Source: Membranipora membranacea (lineage: Eukaryota > Bryozoa > Gymnolaemata > Cheilostomatida > Membraniporidae). Taken from it: 64,000 nucleotides of DNA. The stretch spans positions 12,216,001 through 12,280,000 of the forward strand of contig OU612073.1 of NCBI GenBank assembly GCA_914767715.1. Direction: 5' to 3'. Of the stretch, positions 13,220 to 25,660 are shown piece by piece. How positions within the stretch are numbered: position 1 is the stretch's first letter; each line of letters begins with the position of its first letter. The translations under genes and the position numbers were made by a program. The notes beneath the pieces are model-generated. The model did not search any database and was not told the DNA's origin. It saw only the letters and a program-made list of their open reading frames with translations.

Positions 13220-13612
13220 TTGAAATTTCCTACCCATGCATATAAAGAGGACAATCCCCTCTAATCATAAATTGCTTTTTGGGATAATAATACTGATCAC
13301 AGCATGAAGTTTATCACCCAGTACTATAGTTAGTTAAGAACCAATGAAATAGCTGGGTCTTTTTGGTAACAAGTATTCAACCAATGAAAACTTTGGGCTA
13401 AGCTGGTGGTATGGGAAAAGAAAGAGTAAAAAACATGGCCAATCAGGAAAGAGCTTTTATGATAGTATAGACTTGAGTTTGCAGCCTTTGTCAATCGTGA
13501 TAAATTGGGTCTAGTTTGATCTGGGTCTAGTTTGTAGTGGGTTTATTTTGTATTGGGTCTATTTTGTAGTGGGTCTATTTGGTTGGGTCTAAATTGTTGG
13601 GTCTAAATGTCG
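13220..13612 (-). repeat. Right inverted repeat of the MULE
   Basis: This is the reverse complement of the left arm. On the plus strand it shows repeated TGGGTCTA units between 13502 and 13607, the AGTATAGACTTGAG block and, at its inner end, a GGGGATTGTCC-like block with CCTACCCATG. Divergence from the left arm by substitutions and small indels suggests an old insertion. Confidence 0.72.
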
Positions 13613-14568
13613 TAGATTCGTTCCAAGTTTTCCCACCAAATGCTTTCTCAGCTAACTTTACTCATCAAGCTGATTTTCTAACATGATGTATAATTTTTAA
13701 ACAGATACAATTTGAAGCACTATTGGCCCAATGCAATTATAATAAATCCATTAAAACATGTGATATTCAATGTGTTGCAGTAAATATTTAAATTACACTT
13801 AACTCCTAAGAGCAAGACCCACTCTCGTTTCCGACTAGTCAAGTCAGTCAGACTCGACTGTGAACTGACTGTCACTCACTGACTCTCACTGACTCAGACT
13901 GACACTCCTCTAATAATCTAACTAGCTTGCCCACTCCTACCTTGTACAGGAGTGCGCTAAATTGTATATGTTTATGTAGCTATCTTATATTCATGTAAAG
14001 ATTGCTAGAGAGCAGCTAAATAAAAAAGTGATTTACATTACTTACAGTTACAGTCAGTCCGATGATGACTGATGAGAAAACTCATATCATCATGGTGATG
14101 ATTGACCACGGTGCTTCCAACAACAAAAATTTGTCAAATCTTTTTGAAAGCTATAGCTTGGATGCAGTTAGTTATTTTCTTTGCATATATGATATATTGG
14201 TGGTCTCCTATCTATGCAATAGTCTAATACAGTACTCACTGAGCTAGCTATACTATTAAATCCTACCCAATGAACTCCTCTCCAGACGGAGTTCATTGGC
14301 CTACCTCAACTAGTCTAACTATTGATAATAATACATTTATTGTCAGCAACAGTTCATCATTGATAATCAATTCATGATAGTGATGGTTATCAGTTCATTC
14401 ATAGGCTTGAAACTTGGCCTAGTCCAGTAGTCTGTAGAGTAGCAGTTTTCATCATTTCTTTTTATTATTGTCACTGGCGTAATTTGTGATGATGTTGTGA
14501 GATCTTGAGATTATCTAGGTATTCTTATATATCAGATCTGAAATTCTGATCCATACTTATATTTTTAG
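13613..14568. other. Non-coding stretch after the MULE
   Basis: No exon is supported. It contains a degenerate run of ACTGACT/ACTCACT motifs at 13835-13905 and AT-rich sequence. Confidence 0.4.
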
Positions 14569-14694
14569 GTTCCCAGATCTGTGTTTGTGGTTATCACAGG
14601 CTGCTGACTTTGCTGGCATCCTTCTCAAATTTACAGAAAGAAGAAGTCTGATACGTTCTATACCCAGCTGGAGGCCTACTAATCAATCTGTCAG
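14569..14694 (+). other. Candidate upstream exon of the acidic gene
   Basis: A stretch bounded by TATTTTTAG and CAG/gtaggt that is open in one frame for its whole length (41 codons). Its outgoing phase joins the acceptor at 15213 and continues to a TAG stop at about 15354. That frame differs from the ATG frame at 15270 used for the downstream gene. It may be a 5' untranslated exon of that gene or part of a separate short product. Confidence 0.35.
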
Positions 14695-15269
14695 GTAGGT
14701 CCTCTGAGTGAATGTAGCACTGACTGGTAATCACATGCGCTTACTTACTCTAGGAGGTTGTCTTTAGGGATACATTACTACTAAGGTGAGTTTGTCTATT
14801 GTGCAAGTCCCCAGGTGCGCAGTGCAGGCCTACTAGCCTTAGGTTTTAACAAAAAAAAACCGTGATAATTAAGGTGGCAAAGGAAAAGGCAGCGATTGCA
14901 ATGAAAGCCGATCTTTGATTGAGTATTAGAATACGAATACGTTCCAAAGTGAAGAGATACAATGATTACCAGGATTTGCTTGCTATTCAATGTCAGTAAT
15001 TTTGAAAAAAAGCTAAAAAGGCTGGTGTCAATGATTAATTGACGACTGAAGTATAAGAGGGTCATCAATTTAGTGTTCGAAGTAATTCTTGATCTCATAA
15101 GAACTGCAGTTATAGTGGCTATACTGCCACTTAACTGTGCCGTGTTCTTACTCCTAATCTCTGACAAATACATACAATCCATACATCATAAGGATTCTTT
15201 TTGCCATTTCAGGTCGAGAGTTTACCAAATTAATGTCACAGCAGGCCCATTTATAAGGTATCAGGATCA

Positions 15270-18200
15270 ATGGAGGGACACTACAGACGTGCTGCTCGAG
15301 AACACAACAGTGACCCTGGGAGCTGGAGATCTATTACCATTACAGAAAATGTAGCTACAGAATCAGCATTACAAGGTGTGTTTTGTATGTTATGGGATAG
15401 AGCAGTTCATTGTTTTCATTATCATCAAATTTTTCTTGCTATGAGCTATGTTATTACCGGCACTTGTGGCATATGACCAACTACAGAACATGGGTATAAA
15501 CAGGAGGCCTCTGTAGTGTGCTCTGAACAATAATATTTCAGTATATGTAGTGGCACAAAAGGAATTATTTCCATTTTCCTCATTGTGGGAAACAAATTTT
15601 CCTGTCAGATATCTGAGATAACAAGACACCGCTAATGGCCGATTGCTAATCCAATTTTGGGATAAATTTACACCCAAGGGGGGGTGAAACATTCAGCCTT
15701 GGAAGTTCCTCCAATGAGACTCACAGCTCCTGTGGCATCGATCGCCTGGCAGTTACCAGCCAGCGCACTAACCAATTTCTATTTCACCATCAATAAAAAT
15801 GGCTTGATGCCGCAAATCATCAAGCCTGCTATTCACTACTCGGAGTTCTCTTCTCTCATCCCACAACTCAGTCCATCGTCGTCACCCCATGAAACACAGC
15901 ATACGTGTTAGGGTTATTTGCCTTACACGGCCCATTGCTAGGACCCCTTTTTGTGAGTTTTAACTGTCTTTCCAGCTTGTCTACAATAATGGTCAAACCA
16001 ATTTTGAAATTGAATGCTTTGATTGACAAACCTGTGTTTGGCTTTCTTCTATTTCATTATCTTTTGTAATTGTATTGTTTGTATGTCAAAAGTGCAAACT
16101 TCATAATCCTGTCTCAATCTGGTAATTACGCATCCATTGTAGTTTGCTTTGCGTCTAGTTTATTCTTTTTTTTATTATAATCGCTCCTATCTCATTAATT
16201 CCATAGCACTACTTCAATCCTTGCAATGAATCTTAGTAGAAAAAAATTGGGTCTGTACTGCTGCTTTGTTTCATTTTTGCTGTTTCTCTAATAACCCCAG
16301 GCATTCATCCGTAAATGGCAATTTTAGGTGCCACTGCCATCCAATGACAATGGTAGAGACCGAAGATTACTTTATACTGATTAATATTTTACAGTCGGTG
16401 AGCAGCATTATGAGTATGAAGAGCACGATGAGTTCAATGATGCCTTTCGAGATCTCAACTACTACATGGATTTGTACGCTGGTGATGAAGGTGAGTTTTG
16501 ATATTTGAATAAGAAAGAAAGAGAAATTGTTGTGTAATGAGATTACAGGATCAGATAGGAGAGTAAAGAAGTACATAATGAGTACATAGAATGTTGTTGG
16601 TGTCATATAAGGCAGAGTAATTTTTTGTAATCTGTGAGTATTTGGTTGAAACTATCACAAAGTTCCCATGCATTGATTTCACATTGGTTTCAGGAATTAT
16701 AAAATCAAGGAAATAGCGTTTTTTCAATTTTGATTCCCATCGGTTCTTGTTCCTTCACTCACTTTTGGTAATTCTTTCACGTCAAAGCAAGATTTGCAGC
16801 CAAGACAGATCTTTCTGAAGTATCATCATCATGGGAATTTTAAGCATTCCATTTGAAATGAGTGTGGGCAACTTCATTTGAAGTGCAAAATTGATGCATG
16901 GGAATAAAGTCTGATTTTGAGTCCATTGAAATAAAATTATGTGGAGCTTGTCTGAGTCATGCTTATTTTAAGTGAAAATTGTCATTTTGACGAATTATCA
17001 GATTACCAGGATGCCTATGATGATGACCATATTGGTCTCGAGTATGAATTAGCCGACTATGATGGATATGAGGCGGAGGGAGAACATCCCGATACAGAAG
17101 ACAGAGAACGAGGCGAAGACAGAGCTCATGAGATGAGAGTTAGTGAGGAGGAAGGTGAGAGTTGAAGATGACTGACTGCTTGTTCTTTTGCTGACCGCTT
17201 GGTCTTTATGATTGATTTATAACATATCACAGACAAGAAAATATGTTGCCAAATTCGGTGTAAATAATGGCCTTAAAAGTAGGCATGAACAAAAACGAAA
17301 AAAAAATCGAGATACTGAATAAATGCTATTCTGTGGATTCAGTATACTGCGGGTGATGAATACTGTAAAATCTCGATTATGAGTTACAGCGCTCAAAAGT
17401 GACTTTTAAAATGATACATGTATCTGTAAGTATGGGCAATTGATAAGGGCACTAGCATATATGTATAACCGAGCTTGTTAATTCTATACTTATGAGTATG
17501 GTGACTCAATAGTGAGGTACTGTTGCTGTGGTAGGCATTGGCCCTCTGCATTGTCTGTACACACAGGCAAGTTTTATCTTTTTGAGCAATACAATTTTTG
17601 TTCAGACCTGGCCCAGAATGATGAGATATCACCGATACACGCAGCGTTTCGTCCTCAATCAGATAACCAGCAGAGAAGGGATGAGAACGATATACTCATC
17701 ACAGACAGGCAGTTACTGGATGAGCTTCTCGTTCTTGAGGAGAAAATAAACATACTGAGGGAATGGTTTGATGACTTCCATCCAGAGACATACAGCCCTG
17801 AGAGTAAAATTATCGTATCTAATGCCGGTCACTACTCTCCTCACGACTGTGAGTTAGTTTAATAGTTCTAGTGAGACATTCTATCAAAATATATTCAAAG
17901 TATCTGTATCTCCGATCGATCGTATCTGTAACTTTGATGTAGAGGCAATTTAGGCCTAACATATGCCCGCCGCACACCCCTAGTTAATTGCATTAATCTC
18001 AGGTCTTCACACAGGACTCCCAAGCTAAGTAAACTTTGTGTTCAGATAACATTTTTTGTGGATGATTTTTGGGTGGTTTAAATGCTTTTATCCTCAATCA
18101 TAATATTCTGTTTAAAATGATGGTGTTGATCAAAACATGTTCAACTGTCTTGAAACTATAATGTCTTGGGAACACCTCCCCATGTGAGAATAAAGGATAG

Positions 18201-21200
18201 TATGTATAAATGTTTGCACAGTGACATGCGACAAGACAGTGACATGGCCATGACATGACTGTTTGCAGAGTGCAGTGACATGTTCCTGAAGACAAGCCTT
18301 TAGTTGTTTATATAAATACATCCCATGCAAATTGATCAGTTGCTTCACTGCCCTATATTTTGTGATTGTTTCAGTGGCTGGCGCACCTAGACGCAGACCT
18401 CCCTCAATCACTCACTCCGTCACTCCGGCAGAATTCGCAGCAAAAATGGAAATCTTAAGTAAGTTTGATTTATTTGTTATTGCACGGACATTGAACCATA
18501 TATTGTATCTTTCGAATCATTTGTTTTTATTTTATCACCTTTTTTCACAACATATATCATGTTAGTGATGGAAATAAAATCAATCAATCAATCTCTTGAA
18601 ATCGACAACAAAGCGGTACACTAGAATCAACTTATTTGGTATTGAATATATTTTCACCTACATGAGAATTTAAAAAAATTCCCCTGACTTGCAGTATGGT
18701 TTCACACCCATATCTGTAATTTCGCTGTAACAGAAGTGAATACTTCTTATTTCAGAAGCAGATGCGATTCGACTGAGCGCAAAAAAAATACAAAAACTCC
18801 GTGCAATATTCACTCCTTCTCAAAAGGTAATTATGCTTGAACACGTGGTTAGATTTTACACGTAATTGAAGTTGTTATCTGAAATTCGTTACTTTATATC
18901 GGCTTAGGCACCCCACATCACACTGTAAGCAAGCTCGCTATGAGAAGCATGTTTGTTTGTGGCATAGGTGACCAGCAATATCTATTAAGTCGTACCAGCC
19001 GCTATAGTGTAATTCACTCCGAATGGGTCAGGTTTCATTGTGGTAACCATATTGTTTGCCATTTTGAAGCATTTGAATAACCCGGGGTACATAATACATA
19101 TGGCGAAGGATTACTTCTGAAACAAGCCACATCATATTAGCCTAAATACTTTTTCGTCACAGGTGTGCGATAGAAAAACTTCCCCAAACTCACCGGAGTG
19201 TCATGTACATAGAGTTATTATATACTCTAGAGTGGACAATGCAGTGTTTAAAACGTCCTACTTAATTATTGCGCAACCCCATGGCGCGACGCAATCTGGT
19301 TGTGCATGGCTAGTGCCTGTAACAGATAACTTATCATTGAAAATATTTGAACTGGGCTTACAAATTGAGATTATGGAGCACTTTAAGCCATTTTTCTCAG
19401 AGAATTTCACATGTCACACCATCTATATCACTTGCAGGTATTTCTCTTGCAGTCAGTGTACAAATTTTCCGTATTTTCCCATTAAAATAAGCCAAAATAT
19501 CAGCCGCAAACACGTCATTTTAAATCTAAGTTACGCGGCTAGCTCATAGTGCTTGCCACTGCCAGTCATACTATTAGTCCTGTCTCTCACACTTTTTTGT
19601 TACACACCGAGGCAGCCTATTTTATCTGTTCAGTACCATCCTTAATCTTAGTATTTCTGTATTAAAAATCAAAACATGTCACATAGAACAGTCAGTGTAC
19701 CCGGCATACAAAAACTGGTATATCGTACATTACAACGTTCATACATGCAATAATATGAATGATAATTGGTCTGTGCCTCTGATAGTTCTTGCCATCCATA
19801 TTAGGCCAGTCCTGTATCTTAAATTAAATATTACACAACCAATGACTTTATTTTATCTGCCCAATAACAGCTACTGTGAATAATTTTTGATTAGGTGGTG
19901 TACCCACAAAAAACCTGTGAAAATGCTGCTTGGAGGTGGATAATTCGTCATTAGCAGTTGCAATTGACATTATTTTCAGTTTCATATTTCAACTATCAAT
20001 AAATCCCAGGTATAAAATTCTAGTTTTTGTTATAAGAGTTTTTAAATTCCCCACAGCCAGTGCTCCCAGGGGGCGACCACAGGTGTCTGTTTTGCCGAAA
20101 TAATCAGACATACACAGCAGGTCGTTGAATGTAGAGCAAAGATTAACAGTAAAATAAACGAAATTTTCCAGACTGATTTATAATTTTACTACGATTTCCC
20201 CCCCCCACCTGCAGTCTGGTAAATTATATAATTTTCACAATTCATGATATCTACATGTATAGGGTGGTCAGGTCTGAGTTATCAGACTTAGTTTTGCAAG
20301 TGCTGCAACAGGAAAACAAGTTGCAATCAGCAAAACTAAGTTCTATAGATGGATATCTTTCGGAATTTGTTGAGAATCAAGGCGAAGAATGTTCACCGAA
20401 AAACAAAGAAATACTTCAGTGATAAAATTAAAGAATTCGCAATCACAATGCATTACTACTCGCTAAAGGCTTATGAATACTTGCGAGAAAACTTCAGGCT
20501 ACCAACATCTCGAACTATTGGTAGAGTAGACTGCGAACCAGGATTTCTGTCAGATGTCATAAAGTTAGTGAATGTTTGGAACGGTGAAAATTTGTACAAT
20601 CTTGTTGTTGAAAGCATGTAAATCCGAAAAAATCTTGTTGATGATAATTCAAAAACCGAAGTTCTTGGTCATGTGACAATCGGTGATGCAAGCAAATTGG
20701 CTGGCGAGGCCCTCGTTTTCCTGTTGGTACCAATATTAGGTGGCATCAGATTCCCGATCGGCTACTTTTTGTGGAAAAAATAGACAGCGATCTACAATCC
20801 CAGCTGATCAAAGAATGTTTGAAACTGACTGCAGAAGAGAACATAACTGTTAACAATGTTACTTGTGATGGTTGCCAATCGAACCTCAGCACGCTGAAGA
20901 AACTAGGTGCTAACATTCCATCTAAAACTAGCTTCAAACATCCAAGCCAGGATCATGATGTTTATGTAACCCTCGATCCAGTTCACATGATGAAACTTGT
21001 CAAAAATGCGTTTGGAACGTACCGACAGTTCAAATCTAGTTCTGGCACAATTAACTATAAGTATGTTGAAGAACTGGTGAACATGTAGGAGGAAACTGGT
21101 GTACGACTTGCTAACAAGCTTACGAAGCGATATCTTAACTGGAAAAACATGAAAATGAAAGTGAAACTTGCTGCTCAAGTGCTTTTATCTTCAGTAGCAG

Positions 21201-24019
21201 ATGACTTTGATTACCTCAGATCAACTGACAATTCATTCAAGGATGCCGCCTCAACAATCGAGTTAATTCGGGAGGTAAGATAAGAATCATAACTCAATTC
21301 TGTTTCTAGGCTTCTTAAGCATATCCACCGAATCCTGTTGAAAGTATTGTTGCATATTTATACAGTTTAAAACATCAATGTCATTTTAAAGACTTGAAAA
21401 GGGAAATGTGTACGGTTTCATGCAGGGACTTCTCCATGTTTTGTAACAACAATTTTGCGAATTGTTCAAGTATAGCAGTTGTCTACTCTTTGCACGAAAA
21501 AAGAGACGTTTGAGCTTTGAGTTTTGAATAAGACATGCATGTTAGCAAACAGCCACTGCACAAACCTGGATTAAGATTATAATAGCCATTTCTTATTTTT
21601 TAATGTTTTACAGATGGATAAGATCTTTGACATCCTGAACTGCCACAATCCGTATGGAAAAGGATATAAGAGTCCGATCACCAGAAACAAACTAACTAAC
21701 ATTCAGGCGCATATAGAACTATCACTCACATATCTAGAAAATCTAAAACTCATGGATAATAAACTATTCAAAGAGAGCAAAAGAAAAACTTTTATCATAG
21801 GACTGCGGACAGCTGCTCACTCATTCATTGGAATTACTAAGTACGTGTTTGAGAAGTTTTCGAACTCGAAGTACATTCTCGCCTACAAACTTGGGCAAGA
21901 CCATATCGAGATGTTGTTTAGCAAAATCAGGTCTAAGTCTGGCTTTAATACCAATCCAGATGTAGTACAGTTCAAATCAGCTTTGAAATCCCTGCTAGTA
22001 AAAAGCAATATTGCTGCCAGCCCTAATGCCAACAGCATTGATTTAGAAACTGTTGCTGACTCGCCCTCGTTGCTCATCAGATCTCTCTCTAAACGGCAAA
22101 AGAAAACCGCCAAAGTGGATGATGAGGATTATGACGACTCATTCAGCGATGATAGCTTCTCCCTGGAGCTGCCTAAAATAGTCACAGATGTAACAGAATA
22201 TATTGGTAAGTTATAAAACTGAAACACATTATTGTATCAAATCGTCATTCAGAGAAATGCACTTTTAGCATAACAAGGTGTGGTCGAATTCAGTACTAAG
22301 AAGATTTGTATTTGCTCCAACGTTATTGATTCAGTTCTGCAACATTGACACCATATTTATACCATTTCCAAGTGGTGTTTTGCCATCCATTATCGAACAG
22401 ATAAAAAGATTCCAGGCAAAATGAAGTTCTTCAATTAAATTGATCTTAGAGTTTAACGCAGAATAAATTATTTTATCAGTCCATTGTCGTCTATATAAAT
22501 TATAATCCGATGAGCATACCGGACAACATCATTTATCATACAAAAATCTCTAACGAGAGCAGCTCAGTGTGGTTGGTGTATACAGCCAGCTGCTGCCCCA
22601 GCCAACCTCTGTTAAGCTTCAAATCTCAGTAAAACTTGGTAAATTATTATAGATCGAGTTAACATGACCCAAAATTTTCGTCGCACCCTTTTCATCATCT
22701 ATTTAACCATGTCGAGATTCGTTATAGTTCATATTGCATACTTTGAGATTTGTGCGTTCAATTACCGACATGAATATTGTTCGATATCTTTACAGCTGGT
22801 TATGTAAAGAGAAGCTTGAAATTAAGGTGCAACGACCGCATATTCTTCATCACAGCGGAGCCAGAAAAAGCAATAAGAGATGAAACTACCCTAATAAGTA
22901 TTAAGAATCGTGGGGGTTTGACGATCCCAAATACGCCTATGCTCAGATTATGTAAGGCAGCTGAGCGTTTTATACGGTCGTTACAAGTTTTAGATAGCAC
23001 TGCAATTAAACGAGTCCAGGCCCATACACTGACATATACACTACTCAATAATATTCATCTAGACTTTAAATGTGCCAGTCAAGCTACAGAATTGATCAAA
23101 ACAATAATCCAGCGATATACTATAATCCGAATTGAATACGAAGCTTCAAAACAAGATCCGAAACAAACAAGACAATATGAGACAGAAGCTGAATAGATTA
23201 GTGGTTTTTAGTCATGCTTAAATTATGTCATGCAATATATATGTACGTGTTAGCAAGTGTCATTCATATTATTTTTGTATCCTTGATGTATAAAAGTACT
23301 AAATACCTGTTGTTGTATGACATGTAGCCTATGCTGGCTGTTCTGTGTGACTTTTTTTGATTTTCAATACAGAAATACAGATACTGATCAGATAAAATAA
23401 GCTGCCTTGATGTGTAACAGGACATATTTAGTATGACTGGCAAGAACTATGAGCTTGCCCTGTAATTGCGATTTAAGATGACATGTTTGCAGCTGATATT
23501 TTGGCTTATTTTAATGGGAAAATACGAAAAAAATTTACACTGACTGCAAGAGAAAATACCTGTAAGTGATATAGATGGTGTGACATGCGAAATTCTCTGA
23601 GAAAAATGGCTAAAAGTGCTCCATTATCTCAATTTGTATGCCCAGTTCTAATATTTTTCGATGATAAGTTATATGTTACAGGCACTAGCCATGCACAACC
23701 AGATTGCGTCGCGTCATGGATTTCGCAATAATTAAGTAGGACAAAAACTGATGCTATTTTTGTACACATTGTCCACTCTAGAGTATATAATAACTCTATG
23801 TTCAAGTATAACATGATACCACTCAAATTTATCAATCTAAACTCATGTATACTACAATTGAGCAAACAAATTTTACAATGTAGAAGTTTTCTACCCATTT
23901 TCTAAAGTTTTCTGTTGAGTGCTTGTTCTAATATAATTCTTTATCTATTTTAGGAAAGGAAAATTTCATATAATGTTTATAGATCCTGCAGACTGAAATT
24001 TGACGCGTCAAAATCGTAA
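15270..24019 (+). CDS. Unrecognised acidic protein, seven exons
   Basis: Exons 15270-15375, 16395-16490, 17002-17154, 17606-17848, 18375-18458, 18756-18826 and 23954-24019 have canonical junctions and matching phases, giving about 272 residues. I do not recognise the family. The N-terminal part is basic and polar; residues about 40-120 are very acidic and Tyr-rich (EYEEHDEFNDAF, YDDDHIGLEYELADYDGY); the middle has a helical segment LLDELLVLEEKINILREW; then comes an Arg/Pro patch (APRRRPPS) and a Lys-rich helical end. The start ATG has an in-frame TAA shortly upstream. The last intron (18827-23953) contains the whole P-like transposon. The final exon could instead splice on at AAATC/gtaagt (24015), since GTAAGT overlaps the stop. 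No signal peptide or membrane segment is seen. Confidence 0.6.
19207..19700 (+). repeat. Left inverted repeat of the P-like element
   Basis: It pairs with the reversed right arm from ACATAGAGTTATT through blocks such as GGTTGTGCATGGCTAG, CAGAGAATTTC and AAAATAAGCCAAAATATCAG, to about the AACAGTCAG near 19690. Small indels distinguish the two arms. Confidence 0.75.
20265..23196 (+). pseudogene. P-element-type transposase pseudogene
   Basis: Three exon blocks: 20265-21274, 21614-22205 and 22796-23196 (stop TAG), with good splice sites between them. Family motifs in order: a coiled-coil-like stretch at 20270-20400, FAITMHYYSLKAYEYLR, CEPGF, IGYFL, VTCDGCQSNLSTLKKLG, YVTLDPVHMMKLVKN (RNase-H-like core), LAYKLGQDHIEMLFSKIR and, across the second junction, YIAGYVKRSLKL. 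The first block is broken by a frame change near 20400, a TAA at 20619, a frame change near 20770 and a TAG at 21086. The second and third blocks are open. No N-terminal THAP zinc finger was found. The coding capacity is therefore dead as it stands. Confidence 0.78.
23320..23801 (-). repeat. Right inverted repeat of the P-like element
   Basis: Reverse complement of 19207-19700 with scattered substitutions and short indels. Its outer end on the plus strand is TAACTCTATGT at 23791-23801. Confidence 0.75.
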
Positions 24020-25660
24020 GTCATCGATACTACACCTTTAGCATATGTATCTCTGATTGTAAGAGGCAATATTGTATGAGCATCTAAGATGTGCCCACTC
24101 CATAGACTTATTAAGTCTGTGGCCCACTCCTCCTTATTGAAATTGCCATCAGTTGTCTCACCATATTCATTCAGATGGTAATCTATCGATCAGAGATATA
24201 CATGCAATAATATATCACATGATCAGCATGACTCATTGTCTCCCTGCTGGATTCAATATTACATTCTTTTCTCCTTGCAAGCAGACTTCTTTTACTTCCA
24301 GTCAATTGTTAATTCAAAATGGATTATGTCCTTCCGTCTGTTTGGATATTTGATCGTTTGATGCAGGATGTATATTTGAGAACCAGAAGGAAAGAATTTT
24401 ACTTGCTTTACATGAACACGATGTATTCGGAGACTGAGTTTCTCTCCCATGCGCTCTCATGAGCTGATTCTTCCATATCTTGTCAACTCAAAGCCTAGTG
24501 ACACATCATTTAGGTGTTTGAATGACAACATGACAACCAATTCTGTGCGGTGTAATCACAAACATGTTTGAAGTCATGGCCCGTTTGATCTTAATGGTAT
24601 GATCTTTTCTGCATGTAGTTTTGATGACAACACAGCTGCAATGTTCGAGATGACATGGAGGTTGGAGGCTCGTGATGTGAACCCCGATGTGTGCAGAAAT
24701 TTGTGTAGAGCAGCTTACAAAAGAGAGGAAAGACAATTACGGCGGTCTACCACTAAAAATTCCCGATCTCGGCGGTAACCCAAACTAAATAAGGTCTCTA
24801 GGAAAATTACATTGTAATACTTTGCTATGAATTATAGATAATCACGAAGTCTGTCATCAAATTTGATATCAGATGTAGTTTTATGGTAACAAAAAGTAGC
24901 AGGCGATTCCCAGTCACAGAGTCTGCATCTTACTGATGTGATTTACTGAAAGTATGACGGTCAACCAGATATTTAGAAATGATAGGAAACATAATATAAA
25001 TTGGTCAACTGAACAGATGTATTTAGCAATAGTGTACATAGTTTGTAAATACCCTATAGTATTATCCATTTTGGCAACATCCTGTGGTACAAAACGATTT
25101 TTGTATACATATATTGTATTTTTACACTTCACCGTGCCTGAGCTTTAGCATGCATTGACTCATACTTTCCATGAGGCTGTGTTGGTAAGCCTTAGTAAGC
25201 AGGAAATCATGTCATTTTTCTCTTATATTAGGATCATGTACATGAACATGTCGATTATTTGGAGAACTTCATTATGGCAGAACAATACAGCAACAATACA
25301 AAAGTTGAAAATGTAATGACTTGGTCTAGGACTAGTTGAATGGTCTTCCAATATGAGCCATGAGCCATACTCACTATATTATTGTCAATCAATGATTTGT
25401 GATAGAATTTACCTCAAGTGTAGGCTGCCAGCTGGAGGTTGTGCTCTCATGTGTCAATTCTGCTGCTTAATGTGAAAATGAAAAGTGACCAATCAGAACC
25501 TCAACTAAGTGTAATTACCCAATCACATTCATCATTGCAAATTCTAGCAGTCCCAATTAACTCATTGCTCAACATTACAAAACCATTTTTTGTTCTTTGC
25601 AAGAGTGTTTCACCATAGATCACTGATTCTGTTTGCTGCCTACCATATCACACCCTGATC
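24020..25660. other. Intergenic stretch upstream of COQ7
   Basis: No supported exon. One acceptor-like site at 24366 opens a 23-codon frame ending in TGA at about 24439, but it is out of phase with the preceding exon. The COQ7 promoter should lie within the last few hundred bases; no TATA element stands out. Confidence 0.4.

Larger units (their letters stand above)
5995..13612. mobile_element. MULE (Mutator-like) DNA transposon with long inverted repeats
   Basis: Two inverted, diverged copies of the same sequence bound this region: about 5995-6345 on the left and about 13220-13612 on the right. When the right copy is reversed, both start CGACA(A/T)TTAGACCCA, run through several TAGACCCA-type units, share a block reading ACTACAAACTAGACCCAG, and end near a GGTAGAAA-type sequence. 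Between them lie three transposase exons whose protein has the DFE...GC.FHF.QAIWRK signature of MULE transposases. The arms are about 350-400 bp, as expected for Mutator-like elements. No 8-10 bp target duplication could be recognised at these ends, so the exact termini may be off by some bases or the duplication has decayed. Confidence 0.75.
19207..23801. mobile_element. P-element/THAP9-like DNA transposon, decayed
   Basis: Inverted copies of a sequence of nearly 500 bp bound this region: 19207 to about 19700 and about 23320 to 23801. Both start ACATAGAGTTATTATATACT when read inward and share further long blocks, among them GGTTGTGCATGGCTAGTGCC. Inside is a transposase pseudogene with P-element signatures. 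The element sits in the last intron of the acidic gene. An 8-bp target duplication, expected for P elements, could not be recognised, so the ends are approximate. The arms are far longer than the 31-bp ends of the Drosophila P element. Confidence 0.75.

Noticed and set aside
13835-13905. Run of ACTGACT/ACTCACT motifs as a possible satellite or CRISPR-like array
   Set aside because: Units are irregular in length and spacing; this is simple sequence in a eukaryotic genome.
20070-20135. Cys-containing open stretch (CLFCRNN) as a THAP domain for the P-like transposase
   Set aside because: Lacks the C-x2/4-C...C-x2-H layout and the conserved Pro/Trp/Phe residues of THAP domains and hits a stop soon after.
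24367-24439. Open frame after GATGCAG encoding an FENQKERILLALHEH-like stretch, as a possible final exon of the acidic gene
   Set aside because: It needs an incoming phase 1, whereas the exon ending at 24015 would leave phase 2; the simple stop at 24019 is more economical.
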